Below, piece after piece: positions 1 through 5,584 of a DNA stretch of 6,512 bases. Each line of letters begins with the position of its first letter. Position 1 is the stretch's first letter. Source of the stretch: Candidatus Parabacteroides intestinavium (GTDB taxonomy: Bacteria; Bacteroidota; Bacteroidia; Bacteroidales; Tannerellaceae); assembly GCA_019118725.1 (NCBI GenBank), contig DWYO01000078.1:1-6512 (forward strand), written 5' to 3'. Made by a program: the position numbers and the translations under genes. Below the pieces are notes generated by a model. It did not search any database. It saw only the letters and a list, made by a program, of their open reading frames with translations, and was not told the origin of the DNA.

Positions 1-58
1 TACCAAAATGTGAATTTTGCTACACTCCCCTCCATTGTTTAATTAATTAAATCCGATT

Positions 59-976
59 TTATTTGACAAAATCAGCTTTCTTTATATAATCGGCACTTTC
101 GCGTGCAGCCTTGAACATCTCTTCTGAGATCTGCTCTTTGGTATAAGCGCTTCCGTCAGCATTCTTCTTTTCACGCAAAGCTTTCGGAACTTCGATTTCA
201 ACGACATAATTCTTCATTCCGTTCTTGTAGAACTGGTTAAAGATGCCTTCAAAGTCAATAGTCTTACTAGCACCGATAACGAATTCATCCTTGATATGCA
301 ATAATTGGATGCGGTTCGGATATTTCTTCAGATATTCTACCGGAGATTTTCCGCCTTTTGTACACCAATAAACATCCAGTTCGAAGCATACATATTCCGG
401 ATTGGTATGTTCTACCAGATATTCCCACATAATAGCATCGCTGTCTTTCAGTTTGTTGAATTCGTGAGAGTGATTGTGGTATCCCAGCTTCAATCCGTAT
501 TCAGCGGCAATCTTACCTACCCGGTTGAAGTAATCGCACATACGTTGTACATCAGCAACGGTGAATTCTACCTGATAGCTTGGGATAACGAAATACTTTC
601 CTCCGCAAGTCTGCTGGATTTTGAAAAGCTCACGCCAACGGTTCATGATTTCATCCTCTTTGGCAGGGTCTTCCTGAATACTGGAGTGTGTAGAGATGAT
701 TTCCGCTCCCAATTTGTCGCAAAGAGCCTTGAATTCATCGGCCGGCATACCGAATACCTTGGGGTCGCCTCCCCATTGTACCAGTTCAAGGACATTGTAT
801 CCCATGTCGGTCAGGCGGGTAAGGGATGCTTTAGGGTCTTTTTGCATGGCATCCATGACGGAATAAAGTTGAATGCCGATTTTCTTTTCTTTTGCGGATG
901 CAGCTTCCGGGTTCAGAAGCAAAACGAACGTAGCGGCTATATAAGCCAATACGAAAAGAATACTATACTTCTTCAT
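59..976 (-). CDS. Exported sugar phosphate isomerase/epimerase-like TIM-barrel protein
   Basis: 305 aa. Seen: the N-terminus is a typical signal peptide (MKK, a hydrophobic stretch at about residues 5-21, and a probable cleavage after AASA at about residue 28), so the mature protein should be periplasmic or otherwise exported. The rest matches the xylose-isomerase-like TIM barrel (AP endonuclease 2 family, PF01261): strand 1 motif GIQLYSV (34-40), LELVQWGG (63-70), YHNHSHEF (166-173), ELDVYW (199-204), LLHIKD (225-230) and VVEIE (258-262). By family analogy the divalent metal site probably includes D201, H227 and E260, with H167/H169 nearby. Known: members isomerise, epimerise or cleave sugars and keto-sugars; substrate cannot be read from sequence, and an exported enzyme is unlikely to use a phosphosugar. 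It lies 91 bp downstream of the DUF418 gene on the same strand but has its own candidate -7 box, so it is probably separately transcribed. Family assignment is firm, reaction unknown. Confidence 0.9.
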   Translation of the reverse strand: MKKYSILFVLAYIAATFVLLLNPEAASAKEKKIGIQLYSVMDAMQKDPKASLTRLTDMGYNVLELVQWGGDPKVFGMPADEFKALCDKLGAEIISTHSSIQEDPAKEDEIMNRWRELFKIQQTCGGKYFVIPSYQVEFTVADVQRMCDYFNRVGKIAAEYGLKLGYHNHSHEFNKLKDSDAIMWEYLVEHTNPEYVCFELDVYWCTKGGKSPVEYLKKYPNRIQLLHIKDEFVIGASKTIDFEGIFNQFYKNGMKNYVVEIEVPKALREKKNADGSAYTKEQISEEMFKAARESADYIKKADFVK

Positions 977-1018
977 GTTGTAATGTGTTTTGTTTTATGG
1001 TAAAAATAATTTGTGATA

Positions 1019-1026
1019 CAAAGGTA
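1019..1026 (-). promoter_or_regulatory. Candidate Bacteroides -7 box for the TIM-barrel gene
   Basis: The minus strand reads TACCTTTG, an exact match to the Bacteroides sigma-ABfr -7 consensus TAnnTTTG, 42 bases upstream of the ATG at 976. A start site roughly 7 bases downstream would give a leader of about 35 bases. The -33 element is poor: a TTTA at 1045-1048, 18 bases upstream, is the best match to TTTG. The gap between the two minus-strand genes (977-1067) holds nothing else I can support. Confidence 0.5.
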
Positions 1027-1067
1027 ACAATTAGTTTTTATCCTTAAATGAAATGTCCGGATTAATT

Positions 1068-2324
1068 TTAGAATTTGTTTCCAGACGTGTATAGCGGAAA
1101 CCTTTTTCCGTAGGTCAGCATACGCCAGATCCATTCTAACAATCCGAATTGGAAATGACGAAGCCAAACGCTACTGAAGAGCGATTCGATGATATATACC
1201 CCGGTCGCGATGAGTAAGACGTAAATCAGTCCCATGCTTGCGCCCAGTTCCAGTCCGATGCCGTAGAAAATGGCAATACCCCAAAGGGACTGACCGATAT
1301 AATTGCTGAGTGCCATACGTCCGGAGAAGGCGAACAGGTGGAAGGGCTTCCAATCGGGTTTCCGGAGGAAGAACAGGCATACTCCGGCCATATAGGCGAA
1401 TCCTAAAGGATAAACGCTGATGCAGTAGAGAACCGAATGGGCGGCCAGCCCAAACGGGTGCTGGTTCATTGCGCTCCAGGCGTAAAGGACCGAATAAGGC
1501 AATCCTATCAGCATCCCTGCGCGGAATAATTGTTTTAGGAAAGGTTTGAGGTTTTCCAAGTCTGCATACATCCGTTTCCTGCCGATATAAAATCCGATTA
1601 GGAATAATCCCATTACCTTAAAATAGCGGTTCCCATCGATAAACTCCTGCACCCGTACCAAGGCTCCTTGTATCAGGAATTCGAACATGCCCTGATAATT
1701 GTCCGCATCGCGTAGCCAATAAGCGAAATTCTCTTCCGTAATCCCATATTTTGCACAATAGTAATGTTGCCAATGCACAACCGGAGTCGCCGGATAGATA
1801 TGCCGGATCTCGATAAAGAGGTCTATGAGGATAGGCAGGAAAAGTAATGCACCTGCCCAGGTCAGCAAAGCACGATCAGAAGCGTTTCGGAATAGTGGAA
1901 GGAAAAGCCCCAGGAGGGCATACAGCATCAATATGTCTCCGCTCCAGATGAACATCAGATGCAGAAACCCGATGAGGGTGAGGATGCCCATACGCCGGTA
2001 AAAAATGCGGAATCCGTTGGCTCCCTTTTTGATGGCATTTGAAATGATGATGGAAAAGCCAATGCCAAATAGCAGGGAGAACAATGTATAGAATTTTCCG
2101 TCAATAAATACATATTGTAAGAAGCGGACCACCGAATCTATTCGTGCCGTAGGAAAAGCTTGGGTGGCTTCAGCGGATAAAAATGTATATAAGGAAAATT
2201 CCGGGAAATTAGCCAACGCAATTCCCAGCAATGCCAAACCACGGAGGATGTCCAATATGGCAAATCGTTCGGAGGTTCGGACCGGACTGGCTGATTTTTG
2301 GATTTTTGTTAAGGGTATTGCCAT
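1068..2324 (-). CDS. DUF418 (YeiB-type) polytopic inner-membrane protein
   Basis: 418 aa, normal length for the family. Seen: a short polar N-terminus, then ERFAILDILRGLALLGI (19-35), the DxxRGxALLGI signature shared by DUF418/YeiB and the related heparan-glucosaminide-type acyltransferase-like membrane proteins. GKFYTLFSLLFGIGF follows at 76-90, and several more hydrophobic segments (about 112-127, 130-145, 152-171, 237-248, 268-284, 297-320, 343-358, 363-382) suggest eight to ten membrane spans. The C-terminal DUF418 region has FSGRMALSNYIGQS (333-346) and ends with the family hallmark LLEWIWRMLTYG (395-406). Known: the biochemical function of DUF418 proteins is not established; a transport or acyl-transfer role is often suggested. 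It is transcribed away from the AraC-family gene across a 221-bp region, so that regulator could control it, but nothing here proves this. The ATG at 2324 is preceded by an A-rich leader typical of Bacteroides. Confidence 0.9.
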   Translation of the reverse strand: MAIPLTKIQKSASPVRTSERFAILDILRGLALLGIALANFPEFSLYTFLSAEATQAFPTARIDSVVRFLQYVFIDGKFYTLFSLLFGIGFSIIISNAIKKGANGFRIFYRRMGILTLIGFLHLMFIWSGDILMLYALLGLFLPLFRNASDRALLTWAGALLFLPILIDLFIEIRHIYPATPVVHWQHYYCAKYGITEENFAYWLRDADNYQGMFEFLIQGALVRVQEFIDGNRYFKVMGLFLIGFYIGRKRMYADLENLKPFLKQLFRAGMLIGLPYSVLYAWSAMNQHPFGLAAHSVLYCISVYPLGFAYMAGVCLFFLRKPDWKPFHLFAFSGRMALSNYIGQSLWGIAIFYGIGLELGASMGLIYVLLIATGVYIIESLFSSVWLRHFQFGLLEWIWRMLTYGKRFPLYTSGNKF

Positions 2325-2365
2325 AGTCGTTTCTTTTTCGGAATAAATTCTATTTTTTGATGGTA

Positions 2366-2373
2366 CAAAATTC
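2366..2373 (-). promoter_or_regulatory. Weak candidate -7 box for the DUF418 gene
   Basis: The minus strand reads GAATTTTG, one mismatch from TAnnTTTG, 41 bases upstream of the DUF418 start codon. No convincing TTTG lies at the usual -33 distance. It is the best candidate in the interval, but it may be chance in AT-rich DNA. Confidence 0.25.
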
Positions 2374-2447
2374 GGAAAAAATGTTCAATAGTGAATTACA
2401 TAGATTACAGATAATGCTACCTGAATTACGGAAAAAAGCCTCTAAGT

Positions 2448-2481
2448 CTGCATTCTGTAAAACAGATACTTTATTCTGTAA
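2448..2481 (+). promoter_or_regulatory. Tandem 21-bp-period direct repeat, candidate AraC-family operator
   Basis: Two copies of CTnnATTCTGTAA lie at 2448-2460 and 2469-2481. The 9-mer ATTCTGTAA is identical in both, and the repeat period is exactly 21 bp, two helical turns. A diverged inverted relative, TTACAGATAATG, is at 2405-2416. The pair ends 30 bases upstream of the candidate -7 box at 2512. Known: AraC-type activators often bind direct half-sites about 21 bp apart just upstream of the polymerase site. Inferred: an operator for the adjacent regulator, possibly acting on both divergent genes. Confidence 0.45.
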
Positions 2482-2511
2482 TTTGGGTTATATGGTGCGT
2501 AAATAAAGAAG

Positions 2512-2519
2512 TACTTTTG
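2512..2519 (+). promoter_or_regulatory. Candidate -7 box for the AraC-family gene
   Basis: TACTTTTG matches TAnnTTTG exactly, 26 bases upstream of the ATG at 2546, and predicts a leader of about 20 bases. The nearest TTTG upstream (2482-2485) is 26 bases away, longer than the usual 19-21, so the -33 element is weak. That would fit an activator-dependent promoter. Confidence 0.5.
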
Positions 2520-2545
2520 CATATAAATCGAACAACGCTTGAATA

Positions 2546-3520
2546 ATGGGAAAGGAACTTGACTTAAACAACGTGGATACGTATGATAAAGGCATGATTC
2601 AATCAATGAAAGAGACTACTTTAGACATAAAGACTGTTTACGAATGCAATCGTTGCTTAGGTACGAAAACATGGCACCCGCAAGCCAGTATTATTGATTT
2701 GGAGAACCCGAGGTTGGAGCAGGAGTCTGTAAAGTTTGAGTTTTATGCTATTCTGCTGATAGAGGAGTGCCCAGATGGATGCTGCTGTTGCGGACGGAAA
2801 TATTATGACTTCACCAATGCGACAATGGTGTTTCTGACGCCCGGAGAAATCTTCCGGATGAGCAAAGAGAATACCTTGCCCGACAAAGGCTGGCTGCTGG
2901 CTTTTCATCCTGACTTGTTGTTCCGGACAACCTTAAAGACGCATATCAGCGACTATACTTTTTTTCATTACCGCAAAGAGGAAGCGTTGCATTTGTCGCA
3001 GCGTGAAACAGCTACCATCACTTGTTGTCTGGAAAATATCGAAGAGGAGTTGCATCATCCGATTGACAAGCATACCGGAACTATCCTTTCGCGGCATATT
3101 GAGCTGATGCTGGATTATTGCTCCCGTTTTTATGAGCGTCAGTTCATCACGCGGGAAAACAAAAACAAGACCATTCTCAAACGACTGGCTGAGATGACAA
3201 ACAATTATATCTCTTCGGGAAAATTGCAAAACGGAAAATTGCCACAAGCCGAATATTTTGCCGCGTCCTTGAATCTTTCGGTCGCGTATTTCAATGACCT
3301 CTTGAAGTTTGAGACCGGGAAAGATATTACGGAGTATATCCGTTGTAAGCAATTGAGTATGGCGAAACATCTGCTTATGGATCCGGACAATACACCGGCT
3401 TCTGTCGCTTTTCGTTTGGGCTTTCCGAGTGTACAATATTTCTCTTTTTTATTTAAGAAACTTATCGGAGTCGGTCCGGGCGAATATCGAGGGTATAGGC
3501 AAGGTGGGGGGACGAGTTAA
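2546..3520 (+). CDS. AraC-family transcriptional regulator with cysteine-rich sensor domain
   Basis: 324 aa. Seen: residues about 217-316 form the two helix-turn-helix AraC domain. The first HTH is around 233-256 and the second around 283-306, ending in the signature run PSVQYFSFLFKK...GPGEYR (294-315). The N-terminal half looks like the cupin-type sensor of Bacteroides AraC regulators, with YYDFTNATMVFLTPGE at 86-101. Odd: it carries C34 and C37 (CxxC) and C75 plus four consecutive cysteines C79-C82, just before the YYDF strand where homologues usually have a short polar turn. Start: M1 at 2546 fits the -7 box at 2512-2519, but M17 (2594) or M21 (2606) are possible; the sensor-like sequence begins only after M21. 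The gene is divergent from the DUF418 gene and convergent with the methionine aminopeptidase gene. Target and ligand are unknown; autoregulation through the upstream direct repeats is inferred. Confidence 0.92.
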   Translation: MGKELDLNNVDTYDKGMIQSMKETTLDIKTVYECNRCLGTKTWHPQASIIDLENPRLEQESVKFEFYAILLIEECPDGCCCCGRKYYDFTNATMVFLTPGEIFRMSKENTLPDKGWLLAFHPDLLFRTTLKTHISDYTFFHYRKEEALHLSQRETATITCCLENIEEELHHPIDKHTGTILSRHIELMLDYCSRFYERQFITRENKNKTILKRLAEMTNNYISSGKLQNGKLPQAEYFAASLNLSVAYFNDLLKFETGKDITEYIRCKQLSMAKHLLMDPDNTPASVAFRLGFPSVQYFSFLFKKLIGVGPGEYRGYRQGGGTS

Positions 3521-3658
3521 AAGCCAAACTGGAGTCTTGCCAACTCGTTTTCATTCCGCCTTGCCTTGACGTAGCCCGCTACGCCTTCTGCAAGCCGAAA
3601 AGCAATCCGCAAGACATAAGGGGGCAATCTACCCAAAGTCTAATGACCGATTTGGGTT
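3521..3658. repeat. Family 2 foldback repeat, complete copy between convergent genes
   Basis: The element fills the whole gap between the stop codons of the AraC and methionine aminopeptidase genes. Its right end (3638-3658, minus strand AACCCAAATCGG...) is identical over 21 bases to 6385-6405. Its left end AAGCCAAACTGG (3521-3532) is a diverged version of the same terminus. Nested inverted repeats include GTCTTGC (3534-3540) with GCAAGAC (3609-3615), a small ACCCAAA/TTTGGGT stem (3631-3637/3651-3657), and an apex hairpin CGTAGC-CC-GCTACG (3570-3583). The last two bases of the element are part of the aminopeptidase stop codon. It may act as a bidirectional transcription end structure. No U-tract of a classical terminator is present. 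Confidence 0.75.
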
Positions 3659-4514
3659 AATAAGTTAGAATTTCCAATCCCTGTTCGGTCATCACGAAAG
3701 TGTGTTCCCATTGTGCGGAAGGAAGTCCGTCATCCGTCAGTACTGTCCAGCCGTCATCCGAATCAATATAGACGTCATAACGTCCCATATTGATCATCGG
3801 CTCAATCGTAAAGACCATTCCCGGAACAAGTAACATTCCGGTCCCTTTTCGTCCGAAGTGGCACACCTCAGGCTCTTCGTGAAACTCCAGCCCTACGCCA
3901 TGTCCGCACAAGTCTCTCACCACCGAATAGCCATTCTTCTCGGCATGTTTCTGAATGGCATGGCCGATATCGCCTACGAATCCGAAAGGCTGTGCAGCTT
4001 CCATTCCGATTTTCAGGCATTCTTTGGTCACTTCTACCAAACGCCGTTTTGCCGGAGATACATTCCCGATCATAAACATCCGGGATGCATCGGAATAATA
4101 TCCGTCCAGAATGGTTGAAACATCTACATTGATTATATCCCCATCGCGTAGAATCTCTTTTTCGCTGGGTATGCCGTGGCAGACCACCTCGTTGATAGAG
4201 GTGCAGACACTTTTCGGAAAGCCTTCGTAATTGAGCGGTGCGGGGATGGCTCCGTGGTCTACGGTATAATCATAGACCAGTTTGTCGATTTGGGCAGTCG
4301 ACATTCCTTCCTTGATTTCCTTTTCCACCAGATCTAAAACTCCGGTATTTACAATACCGCTTCGCCGGATGCCTTCAATCTGTTCCGGTGTCTTTATCAG
4401 GTCGCGTGTCGGAACCAAATGCCCTTTGTTCTGAAGGTAAAGGATACGCTTATCCAGCTCTGTCAAAGGCTGGCCCTTAATGGGCCGCCAATTGTTTATT
4501 TTTCTGCGTGACAT
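3657..4514 (-). CDS. map: Type I methionine aminopeptidase with N-terminal extension
   Basis: 285 aa. It removes the initiator methionine from nascent cytosolic proteins and is a dinuclear-metal enzyme of the pita-bread fold (M24A). All catalytic residues are visible: H113 (VCHGIP), metal ligands D131 (NVDVS), D142 (YYSDASRMF), H205 (CGHGVG), E238 (FTIEPM) and E270 (QWEHT), plus H212 (FHEEP). Their spacing matches the E. coli enzyme (H79, D97, D108, H171, H178, E204) at a constant offset of 34. The protein therefore carries a 34-residue N-terminal extension rich in basic residues (SRRKINNWRPIKG...) absent from the 264-aa E. coli form. The start is supported by AGGAAGGA 8 bases upstream. Known: in Bacteroides the housekeeping map lies in the ribosomal protein operon near secY and infA. 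No such genes are here, so this is probably a second copy. Its upstream region carries two foldback repeats and its stop codon abuts another. Confidence 0.95.
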   Translation of the reverse strand: MSRRKINNWRPIKGQPLTELDKRILYLQNKGHLVPTRDLIKTPEQIEGIRRSGIVNTGVLDLVEKEIKEGMSTAQIDKLVYDYTVDHGAIPAPLNYEGFPKSVCTSINEVVCHGIPSEKEILRDGDIINVDVSTILDGYYSDASRMFMIGNVSPAKRRLVEVTKECLKIGMEAAQPFGFVGDIGHAIQKHAEKNGYSVVRDLCGHGVGLEFHEEPEVCHFGRKGTGMLLVPGMVFTIEPMINMGRYDVYIDSDDGWTVLTDDGLPSAQWEHTFVMTEQGLEILTY

Positions 4515-4522
4515 CTTTTTAT

Positions 4523-4530
4523 TCCTTCCT
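4523..4530 (-). promoter_or_regulatory. Purine-rich ribosome binding site of map
   Basis: The minus strand reads AGGAAGGA, 8 bases before the ATG at 4514. This is a stronger Shine-Dalgarno-like sequence than any other gene in the window has, and it supports the long N-terminus. It sits directly between the start codon and the end of the foldback repeat at 4531. Confidence 0.6.
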
Positions 4531-4708
4531 TTAGAAGCTGTTTTGAATTTCTTCGGAAAATATTTATACAGCTTTTTCTAAATATGTTTCCGGTCTTTTT
4601 CCCCGTTCTTATTCGTCACATAGCCCGCTATGCTCCTCATAAGAACAAATAAAAATCCTCGAAAACATTCTTTACAAAAAGCTGGAATAAATTCCAAACA
4701 GCTTCTTA
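4531..4708. repeat. Family 1 foldback repeat, long copy (178 bp)
   Basis: The termini are TTAGAAGCTGTTTTGAATTT (4531-4550) and its near-inverse AAATTCCAAACAGCTTCTTA (4689-4708). The arms stay complementary nearly throughout: CAGCTTTTT (4569-4577) opposes AAAAAGCTG (4676-4684), and GTTCTTAT (4605-4612) opposes ATAAGAAC (4639-4646). The apex is CATAGC-CC-GCTATG (4619-4632). The whole unit could extrude as one imperfect hairpin in DNA or RNA. It contains no open reading frame of note, so if mobile it would be non-autonomous (MITE- or REP-like). Its left end is 16 bases upstream of the map start codon. Confidence 0.8.
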
Positions 4709-4737
4709 GTTCTTTATTCTTTTATTTTGTTTGCTTA

Positions 4738-4797
4738 TAAGAAGCTGTTTGGATTTTCTTTGGAAAAAGGCTGAAGTAAATTCAAAACAGCTTCTTA
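4738..4797. repeat. Family 1 foldback repeat, short copy (60 bp)
   Basis: TAAGAAGCTG at 4738-4747 and CAGCTTCTTA at 4788-4797 are perfect inverse ends. The left arm (GAAGCTGTTTGGATTTTCTT...) and right arm (GCTGAAGTAAATTCAAAACAG) correspond to the outer 30 or so bases of each arm of the 178-bp copy 29 bases away, with the middle and its apex hairpin missing. It is best read as an internally deleted derivative. The 29 bases between the two copies (4709-4737) are T-rich with no recognisable signal. Confidence 0.75.
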
Positions 4798-4806
4798 AAC
4801 CAAGGG

Positions 4807-4814
4807 CAAAGGTA
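4807..4814 (-). promoter_or_regulatory. Candidate -7 box for map, upstream of both foldback repeats
   Basis: The minus strand reads TACCTTTG, an exact TAnnTTTG match and the same octamer as upstream of the TIM-barrel gene. It lies 21 bases after the DUF1349 stop codon. If used, the map leader would be about 285 bases and contain both family 1 repeats. No good -33 element is visible, so read-through from the DUF1349 gene or an unrecognised start site inside the repeat remains possible. Confidence 0.35.
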
Positions 4815-4835
4815 CGAACTAATTGATTACGTTGT

Positions 4836-5495
4836 TCATTCTTTTTGTTTTTCCGCCCATTCCAGCCGACGTTGGTCAGGGAGTGGCGTTACTTTGAAAT
4901 CCTCGAATATAGCTGTAAAACCTTCTCCATCCGGACAAGCCCCCATCAAGCCGACCATTACCGGACAGTTGTCCTGCAACCAGCAGGTGCGCATCATGAT
5001 GTATTCTTTATCGTCCAGCGAATAGAAGATTTCTACTGCGTCCAACCGGCGTACGGCTTTAATCCAAATGGATTTCGGTGCATCGTTAAGCCGGACTACG
5101 CTCCAATCGCTGGTCCCGTGTGTTACAACAGCACTTACGTTTTGTTTCCCGTCCACATATTCCACACCGGCTTTGATCCAATTCTCGTGATCAATGCGGA
5201 TCATCATTCCCATTTGGTCGAAAGTCGTCTTGTATTTCCCGGTTATTTTTACTTTTGCTTCAAACTCACCTCCGTAGGTGGCGTAATAGAAAGGTCCGTC
5301 ATCTACCGTAAATCCATAATGAGCTATGCGCCAAAAGTCAGTCTTGGCGGGAATGTCCATCACGAATGTATTTTTATCCTTAATTTCCCATTTCGGCGAT
5401 TCGTTCAACCATTGCATTTTTTCAAGGCTCTGAGCCTGTATGGTGCCGGCCGCAAGAAGCGACAGGGCAGCCAAGTAGATTTTTTGTTGTACCAT
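4836..5495 (-). CDS. Secreted DUF1349 protein (concanavalin A-like jelly-roll)
   Basis: 219 aa. Seen: a signal peptide (MVQQKIYLAALSLLAAG, probable cleavage after IQA at residue 21) with no lipobox cysteine, so a soluble periplasmic or secreted protein is expected. The mature part covers the DUF1349 beta-sandwich: WLNESPKWEI (29-38), TDFWRIAHYGF (52-62), GGEFEAKVKITG (75-86), DQMGMMIRID (93-102), WIKAGVEYVDG (106-116), VVTHGTSDWSVV (123-134), IWIKAVRR (143-150), EYIMMRTCWL (164-173) and VGLMGACPDGEGF (181-193). Known: the family has a concanavalin A/LamG-like fold and is linked to carbohydrate-related contexts, but no activity is established for most members. A yeast relative is annotated as an enolase-associated regulator, which is not informative here. 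The gene is divergent from the luxR-type regulator with 89 bp between the start codons, which makes it a plausible target. The family call is firm; the role is unknown. Confidence 0.9.
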   Translation of the reverse strand: MVQQKIYLAALSLLAAGTIQAQSLEKMQWLNESPKWEIKDKNTFVMDIPAKTDFWRIAHYGFTVDDGPFYYATYGGEFEAKVKITGKYKTTFDQMGMMIRIDHENWIKAGVEYVDGKQNVSAVVTHGTSDWSVVRLNDAPKSIWIKAVRRLDAVEIFYSLDDKEYIMMRTCWLQDNCPVMVGLMGACPDGEGFTAIFEDFKVTPLPDQRRLEWAEKQKE

Positions 5496-5512
5496 ATATA
5501 TAGAATTATTTA

Positions 5513-5520
5513 TACTTTTG
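5513..5520 (+). promoter_or_regulatory. Candidate -7 box for the luxR-type gene
   Basis: TACTTTTG is an exact TAnnTTTG match 64 bases upstream of the ATG at 5585 and predicts a leader of about 55-60 bases. The nearest TTTG upstream (5483-5486) is 26 bases away, inside the first codons of the DUF1349 gene, so the -33 match is weak. No clear Shine-Dalgarno sequence precedes the start codon. Confidence 0.4.
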
Positions 5521-5526
5521 TGTATG

Positions 5527-5558
5527 CAAAATTAGTGTGCCGGAAAGAATGTGGCAAT
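5527..5558 (-). promoter_or_regulatory. Promoter of the DUF1349 gene
   Basis: The minus strand has ATTG (5555-5558), a 20-base spacer, and TAATTTTG (5527-5534). The -7 box matches the Bacteroides consensus exactly and the -33 box has one mismatch to TTTG at a suitable distance. The predicted leader is about 25 bases. This is the best-formed promoter in the window, and its -7 box faces that of the luxR-type gene only 6 bases away. Confidence 0.6.
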
Positions 5559-5584
5559 ACTGATTTTTAACCATAATACGGCTT

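Noticed and set aside
4..19. Perfect inverted repeat CAAAAT-GTGA-ATTTTG downstream of the TIM-barrel gene
   Set aside because: Only 6 bp per arm, AT-rich and with no T-tract after it in either direction. It could be part of a regulatory site for a gene outside the window, but it is not supportable here.
305..1003. A 232-codon plus-strand open frame opposite the TIM-barrel gene
   Set aside because: It is a complementary-strand shadow of a well-supported gene; its own translation has no family motifs.
1171..1380. Short minus-strand frame inside the DUF418 gene
   Set aside because: It is an out-of-frame overlap within a conserved membrane protein, with arginine-rich composition typical of a shadow frame.
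2933..3436. A 167-codon minus-strand open frame opposite the AraC gene
   Set aside because: It is antisense to the conserved AraC DNA-binding domain, and no motif or promoter supports it.
4531..4797. CRISPR-like array from repeated AAGAAGCTGTTT units
   Set aside because: The units are inverted pairs forming foldbacks rather than regularly spaced direct repeats with unique spacers, and no cas gene is present.
4845..5570. A 241-codon plus-strand open frame opposite the DUF1349 gene
   Set aside because: It is antisense to a gene with a signal peptide and clear domain motifs, and its translation shows no recognisable family or plausible start region.
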